Origin: Bacteroidota bacterium
GTDB taxonomy: Bacteria > Bacteroidota > Bacteroidia > 2-12-FULL-35-15
Assembly: GCA_016722565.1 (NCBI GenBank)
Contig: JADKIU010000003.1
Coordinates: 124,001-188,000 of the forward strand
Reading direction: 5' to 3'
DNA length: 64,000 nucleotides
Shown: positions 8,892 through 18,207 of the stretch, in pieces
Layout of the letters: each line of letters begins with the position of its first letter
How positions within the stretch are numbered: the first letter of the stretch is position 1
The notes under the pieces: generated by a model
What the model was told of the DNA's origin: nothing
Database searches by the model: none
Seen by the model: the letters and a program-made list of their open reading frames with translations, nothing else
Made by a program: the position numbers and the translations under genes

Positions 8892-9037
8892 TCTAAGACC
8901 TTAGTCTCAATTAAACATTTCTCCCAAAAGTCTTTCCAAAATACTTCAGGTTCATGATTTAAGAAGTAGTCTTTTAATTCCTGCTTCATAACATCAAAGG
9001 ACTCCTGAAGTGAAATGGAGCAATCAACTTTCTCTCT
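8887..9037 (-). other. In-frame coding-like extension after the stop of the 145-residue gene
   Basis: Immediately after the TAA at 9038-9040 the same frame stays open for about 50 codons to a TAG at 8887-8889. It encodes a protein-like sequence containing VMKQELKDYFLNH and KDFWEKCLIETKVLD. It could be a separate small ORF from an internal ATG, or the true C-terminus of the upstream gene cut off by a point mutation or base error. It overlaps the end of the WYL gene by 5 nt. Confidence 0.35.
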
Positions 9038-9475
9038 TTAATAATCGTCTTCGTCTTTTTTAAAAACCTCACGGTGAAATCCCTCTCTATTCCCTTTATT
9101 TAGATAATCATTCACCGCTTCAAACATTTTTATAGGATGAAGATGTGTCCCACATTCAGAACTCATAAGTGAGGGAGCAGTGCAGTTGCCAATAAATTTC
9201 ATAGGCTGACGGCTATATTCAAGACGGCCATAATGATCACGATAGTTTGAGTAATAAACCTGGTCGATTAAAACGTTCCAAAACAACGACACAACAAAAT
9301 GTGGCCTAATTTCATTTTCAATAACATCCAAATAATTGTAAAATGGAATTAAATGAAAATATTGAATTGTAATTTCATCTTTTTTAAAATGATTATTCCC
9401 TTCAGTGGGAATTTGACCTACGAAACGACCTAAATCTTTGTCGAAATAATTTTTATAATATGTTTGAAAGTCCAT
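9038..9475 (-). CDS. Uncharacterised protein downstream of the retron RT
   Basis: The 145-residue protein starts MDFQTYYKNYFDKD and has no signal peptide or membrane helix. A Cys/His-containing region (FIGNCTAPSLMSSECGTHLH, about residues 93-112) could bind metal, but no family is recognised. It lies 57 nt after the RT gene on the same strand, the position in which retron accessory effectors are often found, so it is the first candidate for the effector. The frame remains open beyond its stop codon. Confidence 0.65.
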   Translation of the reverse strand: MDFQTYYKNYFDKDLGRFVGQIPTEGNNHFKKDEITIQYFHLIPFYNYLDVIENEIRPHFVVSLFWNVLIDQVYYSNYRDHYGRLEYSRQPMKFIGNCTAPSLMSSECGTHLHPIKMFEAVNDYLNKGNREGFHREVFKKDEDDY

Positions 9476-9532
9476 AATAGAGTAATGTTTAAAAATCAGT
9501 TGTAAAGTCTATTGATATATTCGACTTGCATT

Positions 9533-10520
9533 TTATATTTGTCTTAGAGAATTATAAATAGGATCCTCCTTCCCCCTCACCTGTCCTACAAAATCAATCT
9601 TTCCTTTTATTTTTAATACAAATGTATTCACCAACTGATCATCAACTAAAAGTGTTTTAAAATGCTTCATAGTAGCCTTTTCGATTCCATTTACTTTTAT
9701 GTCGTGTAACATCGCTCTAATATTCCTGATATATTTTCTGTCCACATTGGTTTTTCATTTACCTTAATTCCGTAACTGTTTGCTGACTATATTTGCTTTG
9801 TAATCTTACTTTCTTATTATTTACCTCAAATTCACAACCAACAATTAAAGCTTTTATTTTCAGAATCATTTCATCAGAAATCTTCTCATTTGAAGAAAAG
9901 GTCAAATCATCCGCATATCTCGTGTAAGTCAAGTTATAAAAACTTGCTAAAGCAATTAGTTGTTCATCCAATTTTAAGCTCAATAAATTTGCAACAACGG
10001 GGGAAGTTGATGCTCCCATGGGCAAACGACCTTTCCAGCAACAAATAAGAGCAATACATGTTGCCAGGTCTTCAGAAAAATTAAATCTACCCGATTGAAA
10101 GAAATCTCTTACTTGTGTTGATGTAACAGAATGAAAATAATCTTTCAGATCAATATTTAAAACATAATCCTTACCAACATGATTTTGAGCATTTGAAAAT
10201 ATAGTACAAGTGGATTGTTCTCCTTTAACAGATTGAATAAAACCATAAACATGAGTAGGTTTAATTTTATAATAAACAGCCTGTAAATAATCATTTAACC
10301 TCTTTTGAATCAAAGAAAGATATTCATTCGGTGATTCAATTACCCTTTTTCCTCCCTTCTTTTTAGGAATAGAGAACTCAGTATAACTTGCATTTTCAAC
10401 AACCCTTTTAAAACTATTAAATTCAAAATGTAACAGGTTTGCTAAACCCTGGCTATTCTGCAAGCGCTGAAAATGAACCGTTTTAGAATTAACGCTATAA
10501 ATTGATTTTTTATGTTTCAT
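9533..10520 (-). CDS. Retron reverse transcriptase (frameshifted near the C-terminus)
   Basis: About 330 residues. The retron-specific NAxxH motif is present (NAQNHVGKDYVLNIDLKDYF), as are the catalytic YADD (YTRYADDLTFS), the LPMGASTSP motif before it, and KKGGKRVIESP in the fingers. The first frame ends QTVTELR, where retron RTs usually have VTG. After a short gap the thumb continues in another frame with RKYIRNIRAMLHD and FVGQVRGKEDPIY. Two single-base losses, near 9762 and 9747, restore the sequence VNEKPNVDRKY between the parts. The full length and motifs fit an active retron RT. A structured RNA with msr-msd features lies 20 nt upstream. Retron RTs prime from a 2'-OH of a guanosine and make msDNA, usually as part of a toxin-antitoxin-like anti-phage system. 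Confidence 0.9.
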
Positions 10521-10539
10521 TTGATTTGAAAAAGGGAAA

Positions 10540-10690
10540 AACCGTTAATGATTATCTAAAACTGATTTCTTCTAGGTCAATTTTTCTTTTCGAAAAATTT
10601 ACCTAGAAAGATCCTATTATCACATTGTGATAACGGTTGCAGGTACACAACCTAAAGCTTAGGCTCGCTCATAATCTTTTTCTAACGGTT
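10540..10690 (-). ncRNA. Retron msr-msd RNA
   Basis: On the minus strand the element begins with AACCGTTA (10690-10683) plus GATTAT. It ends with ATAATC plus TAACGGTT (10547-10540), so an 8+6 bp a1/a2 pairing closes about 150 nt. After a1 comes GAGCGAGCC, similar to the AGC context of the branching guanosine in known retrons, then the hairpin CCTAA-GCT-TTAGG and a second hairpin TTATCACA/TGTGATAA (10617-10633). The msd part is a 17-bp stem with one mismatch and a 5-nt loop (10570-10586 with 10592-10608). The RNA lies directly before the RT, as in most retrons. The exact branch point and msDNA ends are inferred. Confidence 0.85.
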
Positions 10691-10703
10691 CTTCCCAATA
10701 TTA

Positions 10704-11852
10704 TTAAAATGGATGATCTTCATCAATGTCGTTCATTTTTGAACCTCTTACAATTTTATCAATTGATTCCTTAAATTCATCCTTACGAATTTCTTTAAAA
10801 TATTCAGCACCATATTGTTGTTTCTTTAAAGCCACTAAATCGATGTCTTGAAACTTAGTACAATTCCCAATAAAATTTAATTTCGCTGAATCCACCACTC
10901 CTTCCCTATTTTTCGCAATAATTATTTCTGCCATTCCTCTGGTGTCTGTCCCATATTCATCTTCAGTAATATTATAATATTCGGGACGGTGAATGAACAA
11001 AACCTTATCAGCATCTTGTTCAATTGCACCAGATTCACGCAAATCAGAAAGTTGTGGCCTTTTGTCTCCTCCTCGGGTTTCAACAGCCCTGCTTAATTGT
11101 GAACTAACTACAACGGCAATATTATATTTCCTAGCCAAGGCCTTTAATTCACGACAAACTTTGGATATGTCCGCTTCCCGATTATTTTCTCTTCTACTTT
11201 TTACTTTAATCAACTGAAGATAGTCTATGAATACTAACTCAATCTTCTTCTCCTTTACCAAATAATCAACTTGAGAAATGATATCATCAATTGAAAAACA
11301 AGTATCTTCTACCGTTACATTTGCTTCCCCTATTGCTTTGGTTCTGAATAGTATTTCATCTATTTGTGAAGGAGTATTTTCTTTAGAAGCTATAAGGAAC
11401 GCTGGCATCTCCATAAAAACGCTTAGCAATCGCATCAAAATTTGTTGTGCTGAATTCTCAATTGAAAAATAGGCCATCGGTCTTTTGCTTTCAATCAAGT
11501 TAGCCATTATGGAAACCATAAATGCAGTTTTACCCATGGCTGGCCTTGCTCCAATAACGATTAACTCTCCTTTAGGCAATCCCATTAATATTCGGTCCAA
11601 ATCCGTGAATCCAGTTGGAATGGCTGAAAATAGTTTACTATCACTACCTGGTTTTGCAATTGCTAACATCGTTTCAAGATATAATTCCTTAAAAGTTAAT
11701 TTTGCATTCTCCTTCCTGAATTCATTGCTAAGAGAAAGCACCTTGCTCGTCCATTTGTTGACAAGATCTTGCTCTGATAAACCTTCGTATTGAACATCCT
11801 TTTCAATTTCAACAGCATATTCGGAGAGTGTTTTTCTTATTGTTTTTTCCAT
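10704..11852 (-). CDS. DnaB-family helicase without the usual N-terminal domain
   Basis: The 382-residue protein is essentially the RecA-like ATPase core of DnaB. Walker A is GARPAMGKTAF (about 106), Walker B is LVFIDYLQLI, and the SSQLSRAVETR and DLRESGAIEQDADKVLFIHR motifs follow. Replicative DnaB proteins are about 450-520 residues, and the N-terminal collar domain that binds primase is largely missing here, replaced by about 80 helical residues. The stop codon is only 14 nt from the retron RNA, so the retron may be transcribed with it. It could be an accessory retron gene or a mobile-element replication helicase; I cannot decide. An upstream TTTGTATC near 11866-11873 (minus strand) could be its promoter. 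Confidence 0.85.
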   Translation of the reverse strand: MEKTIRKTLSEYAVEIEKDVQYEGLSEQDLVNKWTSKVLSLSNEFRKENAKLTFKELYLETMLAIAKPGSDSKLFSAIPTGFTDLDRILMGLPKGELIVIGARPAMGKTAFMVSIMANLIESKRPMAYFSIENSAQQILMRLLSVFMEMPAFLIASKENTPSQIDEILFRTKAIGEANVTVEDTCFSIDDIISQVDYLVKEKKIELVFIDYLQLIKVKSRRENNREADISKVCRELKALARKYNIAVVVSSQLSRAVETRGGDKRPQLSDLRESGAIEQDADKVLFIHRPEYYNITEDEYGTDTRGMAEIIIAKNREGVVDSAKLNFIGNCTKFQDIDLVALKKQQYGAEYFKEIRKDEFKESIDKIVRGSKMNDIDEDHPF

Positions 11853-12202
11853 GGAGTAATAATTTGATACAAAGAGAATATTAATTCTTGAATCTATTTC
11901 TGTTTAAAAATTGTTTCATGCTGATATACATACTTTTAAAATTTTCTAACAAATGTTTTTTTATTGATTGTTTAACAATTAACTGTTTTCATTTTCGGAT
12001 TGCCATTTTTATCAATCACAACCAACAAACCTCCTTAGCATATCCTCTACAAACCAATATAATCAAGCCAAGAACTATGGCCATATACGTATAATGCCAA
12101 AAGTCCAAAAAGATACGCGTGCAAAAATCAAACTTGCTAACGCAGTCTATTTACGTAGTAAACTTTATTTTCTTTCATACTAAAATCAAAACAGCCTTCG
12201 TT
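11853..12202. other. Intergenic region between divergent dnaB-like and transglutaminase genes
   Basis: About 350 bases without a convincing gene. A leftward -7-like TTTGTATC lies close to the DnaB-like start. The rest is A+T-rich, and I see no strong hairpin or repeat. Confidence 0.5.
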
Positions 12203-13026
12203 ATGATGAAAACAAACCCCATGAAAAAGCTAATTATACTCTTCAGCATTTTTACTGGTATAGAATCAGTAAGTGCACAAAACATCGACAGTTTATTTTA
12301 TTCGGGTCAAGACACAACAGGTTGGGCAAAGGAAATTGCAACAGAAGAAGCTGCTTGGTCTTGGGCAGATACATTATGCGATGGCAATTATGATTATATA
12401 GATAGTTATGTAATGGGAATGAAAAAGAAATACAAGAACATTCCCGATCTAGCAAAGGACATTAATCTGGCCTTTGATACAGAACAAGAAAAAATACGTG
12501 CCATTTTTATTTGGATGACAAAACATATCGCATACGACTATGTAGAATTGGCAAACAAAAACAGAAGCATTGGCGGAAGTGTTAGCTATTCTAAAGGCAC
12601 GCCCAAAGTTGTTATAGCAGAGAAGTGGGAAAAAATCTATTTCAAATATGCCACAAAGGTACTTCGCGATAAAAGAGGAATTTGCGAAGTTATGCTACCT
12701 TATTTTACGAGTTAAAATACACAAACGTGAATTCTGAAATAGTACATGGTTTTGCAGATGAGGATGAAGAAAAGATTGCAAAATACAGAAAGCAAAAATA
12801 CGTACCAACCAACCATGCATGGAACAGGGTTCTTTTAAATGGAGAGTGGTTATACATAGATGTTACCTGGGCTAGTAACGGAAAATACAATACGAACAGA
12901 AAAAGAACAGAACCGATTGGGTACACTCCATACTATTACCTAGTAAAAGAAAGCAATTTGTATCCCGACCATGTAGTAAATGAAAAACGAAGTAAAAGAA
13001 GGAATGAAGTAGTAGGGAATTACTAA
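12203..13026 (+). CDS. Secreted transglutaminase-like protein (frameshifted)
   Basis: About 274 residues. A signal peptide (MKKLIILFSIFTG...SAQ) begins at the ATG at 12203 or 12221. A transglutaminase-like domain follows: a helical IRAIFIWMTKHIAYDY entry, then RGICE at the frame break, then GYATLFYELKY, NHAWNRVLLNGEWLYIDVTW. Restoring one G after 12689 gives CEGYATLF, the usual catalytic-cysteine block; the His (NHAW) and Asp (IDVTW) are also present, completing the Cys-His-Asp triad. Such proteins are usually periplasmic peptidases or cross-linking enzymes. The single lost base in GG is best read as a sequencing error. It may form an operon with the downstream small genes. Confidence 0.85.
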
Positions 13027-13060
13027 AACTAAATACTAATTAATACTAAAACGCTCTCTT

Positions 13061-13540
13061 ATGAAAACTAAACTAACAATGGTGTTGCTGTTGATTACAC
13101 TAGCTACAATCGGTCAAAACTCTGATGGATTTATATCCTCAAATGCATACAGACTTCAGCAAGTTTATCAAATTAGCCCGAAAACTTCAGATACGGCTGA
13201 CTACACTGATTTTTTTACGAAAGAAAATGGTTTTATTATTATTCTGAATTACGTTGAAAACAAATCAATTTTCTCAGTAGATGCAGGCAATGAGAACTTA
13301 ATGTTTATTGGTGCGACTAAAACGGACAACAATGCAGAGGAAAAAGATAACACCATTTATACATCGAATTTTATAGCAGGTGGTGTAGATAGTTTGCAGA
13401 ATGTGACCATAACAAAAACATATCTGAAAGGCAGCTTTGAGGATAGCGGTGAAAAAGTATTTTCATTCTACATGACTTGTAAAAATGACACTTGGGAATT
13501 TATCACCACGGAAGTAATAACTGGCAAAAAAGATTTATAA
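13061..13540 (+). CDS. Uncharacterised exported protein
   Basis: The 159-residue protein has a clear signal peptide (MKTKLTMVLLLITLATIGQ) followed by a beta-rich region. There is no lipobox and no sorting domain. I recognise no family. It follows the transglutaminase-like gene by 34 nt and precedes the next gene by 1 nt, suggesting one transcript. Confidence 0.75.
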   Translation: MKTKLTMVLLLITLATIGQNSDGFISSNAYRLQQVYQISPKTSDTADYTDFFTKENGFIIILNYVENKSIFSVDAGNENLMFIGATKTDNNAEEKDNTIYTSNFIAGGVDSLQNVTITKTYLKGSFEDSGEKVFSFYMTCKNDTWEFITTEVITGKKDL

Positions 13541-13541
13541 A

Positions 13542-13835
13542 ATGTTTAAAAAAGGACAACTAGTTATTACTATTCGAAAGCACCCAAATGGACTATTCAA
13601 AAAAGGAGAGTTATTTATAATCCAATCCGTAAGAAGAGCTTCTTGCGATTGCATGGAGTGCATTGTCGACATAGGAAAAGAATCCTACAAAGCGGTACAC
13701 TTTTGTGGTGATTGTAATGTACCCTTAGCCTCAATGTCTATAATATACTGGTTTTCTAATCGATATTTTGCTCCAGCCAATCCTTCTTTTGCTCAAAAAA
13801 TATTAGATAAAATTGAAAATGAATTAAATTCCTAA
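13542..13835 (+). CDS. Small Cys-rich protein, possibly zinc-binding
   Basis: The 97-residue protein starts MFKKGQLVITIRKHPNGLFKKGE, a short SH3-like beta segment. Two cysteine clusters follow, CDCMEC (about 35) and HFCGDC (about 53), which could hold one zinc ion. Small proteins of this type are common in phage-derived regions. No function assigned. Confidence 0.65.
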   Translation: MFKKGQLVITIRKHPNGLFKKGELFIIQSVRRASCDCMECIVDIGKESYKAVHFCGDCNVPLASMSIIYWFSNRYFAPANPSFAQKILDKIENELNS

Positions 13836-13840
13836 AATTT

Positions 13841-14422
13841 ATGGTAACATTTAAAACTAAAAAGAAAGACCTCATTAAAATATTCAAACATCTTTGTCCA
13901 CAAAGAAGGAAAAGATATTCTAAATACAAAACTGACGATTGCGAAATCACAGTTACAGCAGCCAAAGTAGCCTTCGCTTCAAGAGGTGGAATATTTAGCC
14001 TTGATTGCGTAACAATAGGAACTGTAAAGGTTGTAGTTCCTGTTTATTATCTCTTTGATATTATTGATGTCGATCCATCTGAAAACATAGAATTTTCAAT
14101 AACAGAAGGAAGCATGAAAATAAATAACGTTACAATTAATGTAAACACCTGTTTTTTGAAAGATGATAAAATTTTGCGTACCATTAAACTACCTATAAAT
14201 TACAATTCGGCAGATGTGATAAAGTTATTGAATGATCATACAGAGGAAGAATTGCTATTCAACCGTGTATACGGCAAAATAATCAAAGAACTGTCTCGTT
14301 TGGAAAACAATATTATTGCAGCATATGTAATATTAAAAGAATATGGAGTTACGCACGAAGAAATAGAAAAGTTGGTTGTTCCGAAGCTGTTAAAGGATGG
14401 GAAGATTCCAAAAGAATATTAA
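13841..14422 (+). CDS. Uncharacterised 193-residue protein
   Basis: The protein starts MVTFKTKKKDLIKIFKHL. The middle is made of alternating strands (ITVTAAKVAFASRGG, VVVPVYYLFDII, IEFSITEGSMKI) that recall a sliding-clamp-like repeat, but I cannot support that assignment. The C-terminal 60 residues are helical. It follows the previous gene by 5 nt. Confidence 0.65.
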   Translation: MVTFKTKKKDLIKIFKHLCPQRRKRYSKYKTDDCEITVTAAKVAFASRGGIFSLDCVTIGTVKVVVPVYYLFDIIDVDPSENIEFSITEGSMKINNVTINVNTCFLKDDKILRTIKLPINYNSADVIKLLNDHTEEELLFNRVYGKIIKELSRLENNIIAAYVILKEYGVTHEEIEKLVVPKLLKDGKIPKEY

Positions 14423-14433
14423 ATTAATACAAT

Positions 14434-14859
14434 ATGAAAATTTACTTAGATTTTGACGGCACAGTTGTAGAGCACCAATACCCGGCAATTGGCCAATGCA
14501 ACGATGGTTGCTTTGATATAATTGAGAAGTTGTATAATGCTGGACATGAAATCATTTTAAATACGATGAGAGTTGAGTTCTCGAATGGAACATTGCAAGA
14601 AGCAATTGAATTTATTAATCGTGCGATGAAAAATTTGAACATTTCTCAAATTGATTCCTTCAAAAACACTGACCATAAATACGAACCTACCAAGTGGGAT
14701 TGGGATCTCCATATTAATAGTGGGCGTATTTTCATTGATGATGTATGTGAAGGCATACCATTAAAAAACTCAATAACAACGAGTCGCAAAATGGTTGATT
14801 GGGATAAGCTCGATCTTGAATTTATAGAGCATGGCATATATGTAACAAGTGAGAAATAG
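14434..14859 (+). CDS. HAD-like hydrolase
   Basis: The 141-residue protein starts MKIYLDFDGTVVEH, the HAD motif I (DxDGT) with nucleophile Asp6 and acid Asp8. A later FIDDV segment (about 108) fits motif IV. This small, capless form resembles phage-type or polynucleotide-kinase-like HAD phosphatases. The substrate is unknown. It is the last clear gene of the 12.2-14.9 kb rightward set. Confidence 0.8.
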   Translation: MKIYLDFDGTVVEHQYPAIGQCNDGCFDIIEKLYNAGHEIILNTMRVEFSNGTLQEAIEFINRAMKNLNISQIDSFKNTDHKYEPTKWDWDLHINSGRIFIDDVCEGIPLKNSITTSRKMVDWDKLDLEFIEHGIYVTSEK

Positions 14860-15025
14860 TGTAGCTGTTTACTTTGCTTCACTAATTTCATTAGAAAATA
14901 AGCAAAATGAATACTATAAAAAAGCAGTAATAAATTTCAAAAAATTGTTTTGGGGTAAAATGTGTATTGTTGAAGACAAAGAGGTTGAGAAAAGAATGTT
15001 TCAGTTTAATAAAATATTAGAATAA
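14849..15025 (+). CDS. Possible small ORF
   Basis: A GTG at 14849 overlaps the end of the HAD gene and opens 58 codons ending ...QFNKILE before a TAA at 15023-15025. The sequence is protein-like and lysine-rich (YYKKAVINFKKLFWG), but it has no recognised domain. It may be a gene fragment. Confidence 0.3.
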   Translation: MRNSVAVYFASLISLENKQNEYYKKAVINFKKLFWGKMCIVEDKEVEKRMFQFNKILE

Positions 15026-15245
15026 AAAGAAAATGAACATTATGTTAATCATCAAGTTGAAATTAAAAAGGAACTACAATATTTTGCTTTGATTTTAGCC
15101 CACACTTGCAGAAACTCAACGATTCACCCCTGAGAAATAAGTTGTAAATCAGAACGATGTAACGGCTATACATCAATGGATCAGGAAGTTAAAAGAATAA
15201 AAACACTTCAAAATTTAAAATATAGTAAATTTCGAACATAATTTA
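15026..15245. other. Intergenic region with decayed sequence
   Basis: Together with the doubtful small ORF before it, this gap of nearly 400 bases between convergent transcripts holds only short interrupted frames. I see no terminator, repeat or RNA gene. Confidence 0.4.
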
Positions 15246-15778
15246 TTACTCCAATTCTTTCTGAAGCAACTTGAGATTAAAGATCTTTTGAGAGGTATGA
15301 AAATCTCCTTTTTCTGAAGTATATTTAAAATTTGCTATCAAAAGCACAAAAACTGTTTCAATTGGCAATGATGTCGCGTATGCATATTTTTGCTTTACCC
15401 CTGCATCAACAAATGTATAATCCCATTCATCCTTTTGATCCATGGTCTTTTATCAATTATTTTCTTGAATTTGATTTGATTGTTTATTTCTTTTCCTCCT
15501 TCTTCAAATTCATCTTTATCAGTAAGATAAAAAAGATCGAAGGAAAAGTCTTTAATATAATGTCTTACTAACCCTTTGTTTTCAATAATCGAAATGACCT
15601 CAACTAAATGAGACTCTTTTTGAGTACCAATTAACTTTAGATCAACATCAAATTGAACTTTAGGATGTTTTTCTCTTTGCAAAACAAATCGCCAGAATGT
15701 CCAAGCACCTCCGATCAATATGGCAAGAATTCCTAAAACATCTTTTACATATTCAATTTTACATTCCATATTCTCCAT
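15246..15778 (-). CDS. Small membrane protein, candidate immunity protein (frameshifted)
   Basis: About 177 residues in two frames joined near 15440 (IIDKRPW in the first; DEWDYTFVDAGVKQKYAYAT in the second). One N-terminal membrane helix (VLGILAILIGGAWTFWRFV) anchors a soluble beta-rich domain. The layout resembles a widespread family of single-helix proteins with RPRA-like or REKHPK segments after the helix. It is the last gene of the leftward operon carrying the L,D-transpeptidase-like protein. An inner-membrane protein with a periplasmic domain would suit immunity against a peptidoglycan-active effector; this is inference. Confidence 0.65.
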
Positions 15779-15789
15779 TTAAACTGTTA

Positions 15790-16188
15790 TTATATTGAAA
15801 TATCAACAACCTCAACAACGGTTACTACATTTTTAGGAATCGATTTGAATGCATCATACCAAGCCTTCGTGTTTGCATCAATTAAACCGATACAGCCTTG
15901 GGTTCCAATATAATCGCCTCCATCAGGATGAATCCCAATACCGTTTCTATTAGTTGAAAACTGAGGTATCAAAAGCTGAAACCAGCAATTTTTCAACGAA
16001 TCACAAAAAGAATTTTGACCTGCCTTGTCTAACAGATCGCTTCTCATAGCATGATATAACCCCAATGGCAATTCACCCCGGCCATAAGGTCCTGAAATAG
16101 CCCCGGACTTAAGATTTTTTTCAGGCCATCTTAATGTCCCATAAGCTTTTTGATTTTCTCTTCTTTCGATTGTAAATTTGATTGGCAT
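15790..16188 (-). CDS. L,D-transpeptidase-like / Tlde1-like (DUF2778-type) protein
   Basis: The 132-residue protein has the YkuD-type catalytic block compressed near the C-terminus: IGIHPDGG (His, about 91) and TQGCIGL (Cys, about 105). The N-terminal half is beta-rich (YGTLRWPEKNL, GRGELPLGLYHAM). There is no signal peptide. Chromosomal L,D-transpeptidases are larger and exported; short cytosolic ones with IHPDG...GC blocks resemble peptidoglycan-targeting toxins such as Tlde1, which need a secretion system or toxin carrier. The neighbouring genes (a membrane protein downstream, modified carrier-like proteins upstream) fit an effector role. Confidence 0.75.
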   Translation of the reverse strand: MPIKFTIERRENQKAYGTLRWPEKNLKSGAISGPYGRGELPLGLYHAMRSDLLDKAGQNSFCDSLKNCWFQLLIPQFSTNRNGIGIHPDGGDYIGTQGCIGLIDANTKAWYDAFKSIPKNVVTVVEVVDISI

Positions 16189-16249
16189 AGCTATTCGATT
16201 TTAAGATTATTTAATAATTTGTTAGTTAAATTTAGTGATCTATTTTTTT

Positions 16250-18204
16250 TTAGTTTATAAGAAATTTTGTTCCGTAGGACTCTTCTGCAATGTCCGAACT
16301 TCCTTGATAATTAAAATCATACTTAGCCGCAGTATACAATGTTTTAGTAATGTATTTAAAGATTGGCGTTTTTATTTCAAGAATGCCATGCAGAAGACTA
16401 TATTTTACTGAAACATTAAGTAATTGCTTCAGCCATTCCATTTCTTTCGGATATTGATTATTTCCAATGGAAAATATTTCTTCTGAAAGTACAAGGCTTT
16501 TTGAACATTCAAGAGTGCAAGGAGTATAAGGCAAGAGAGATAAACCTACATCAGACAGGAGCCTATTCATCCTCCAATCTTGGGGAAGGTGAATTTCATT
16601 AGTACCTGATCCTTTTCCCAGAAAGGAATTAAGGCCAGGAACACCATAATTATAAGCACAATTTAATGATGAAGCAGTACAACAAGATAACGGAGAATTC
16701 AGAATATTTAAATTGGTAAAAAGTGATTCTTTTATTCTAAGTTTTAATACTTCTAATTTTTCTTTTGTTCCAATCATGACCATCATTTTGTTCTGGGAGT
16801 CAAGAGACCCTTCCATCGCTGCAATTGCTATATCCGATTTTTTTAACTCAGAGAGTAACTGAAAAAACTGCCAAGGTTTAATTGTTATTACTATATAAGG
16901 AAGAAGGCTTCTTTTTATACACTCAGCATAAATTAACGGTAGTATATTGTTTATTTTTTCAATCCTTTCTTCCCATATTTTTTTTGCTTTATTACTTGAC
17001 CAGGACCACCTTAGGAAAAAAGGTGTTTTTTCCAAACTAAGAATATTGTCAGGATTAATATTTGCTGACAATCTATGCAAAGGAATATTGTTACCTTCCG
17101 TAAGCCCTTTTATAAAATTCAGTTCTATTTCTTTTCGGTTGCGGTGAAGTGAAAGGGGCTGAATTCCTTTTTTTATAATTCCCTCCTCGAGATGACTAAA
17201 TAGTTGTTTAAAAAGACTACAATCCTCTGTGCGATTACGCCAATCATATCCCATGGAAGTGCCTGGACAATGACCTTTGCACATAAGAAAAACCTGCAAT
17301 CCTTACATCCTCCAGCATCCTGAGGAGTAAAATATAATGCTATCTGACGCTCATGTCCATGCTTTTCAGATTTAACCATATCTACTCCGTCCTTATTTGT
17401 TCTGCCACAATTTGAATATTGGCCATCACCATTAATTCCCGTAACAGCAGCAGTAGTATAGGGATCGCAAGAATACCACACACAGGAAACCTTGGAATCA
17501 TCACCTCTTAACAACATCTCCATTTCATCAAGAACATCTATCTCTAAATCTGATAGAGTTATCTTGAGTTTAGCAAAAGCTAAAAGAGCTGTAAAATTTT
17601 CATTTTCCGAGAGACTAATATCCTTTCTCACAGATTCGTTGTTTACTTCTAAAGTGTGAACCCTAATAGATCTTATACCTTTTTCATGCAATCCTTTTAC
17701 CCATTCTATAAGTTTTACCAGCTTATCATTGATCGCATTTTTTTTATGAATCGTAATAATTATACTTACTTGGATAAGCTCTTTTCTCAACTGCAAAATA
17801 GTTTCTTCAATTTTTGCTGTAAGTTGGCGGGTATGTGTTAAATTCTTACTCCACCTGACGTCATTCAGTTCATCAGGACCATCGATTGAAATTCCAACTG
17901 AAACATTATACTTTTTAAAAAGAACAATATGATTGTCATTTATTAAAGTTGCATTAGTTTGGACCGAATTATTCCCATATTTTTCATAACCTAAGCTCCA
18001 CAATTCTTCCAAATCTTCTAATGGCATCAATAAAGGCTCACCTCCAAAAAGAGTGAAGGGCTGCCTTTCACGAAGAATCGCAGTTTTTATTTTCTCAAGA
18101 TCGTAGCTTTTAGATATATTACCTGAACTACGTGTTCCTTCCTGATAACAATATGTACAACGAATATTACAAGCATCCTTGAACGGACGTATTTCAATTC
18201 CCAT
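16250..18204 (-). CDS. Radical SAM/SPASM peptide maturase (frameshifted)
   Basis: About 650 residues. The radical SAM cluster motif CNIRCTYCY (C-x3-C-x2-C) is at residues 12-20, with the FGGEPLL SAM-binding motif at about 54. The SPASM cysteines run across the break: CVWYSC, NCGR, GGCKDCRFF in the first frame, then FLMCKGHCPG and DWRNRTEDC in the second. Adding one T to the five at 17288-17292 (minus strand) restores the reading. About 320 more residues follow, with a second conserved block LLPYTPCTLEC. SPASM maturases install carbon-carbon or thioether cross-links in ribosomal peptides. The start overlaps the 3' end of the gene for the histidine-repeat protein (stop at 18208), which points to that protein as the substrate. 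Confidence 0.85.
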
Positions 18205-18207
18205 TTC

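Noticed and set aside
9533..10520. Group II intron or DGR reverse transcriptase
   Set aside because: The NAxxH motif, short length and adjacent a1/a2-flanked RNA fit a retron; no maturase domain, variable repeat or template repeat is present.
15790..16188. Housekeeping L,D-transpeptidase
   Set aside because: Lacks a signal peptide and LysM or membrane anchor and is much shorter; kept as an effector-like protein.
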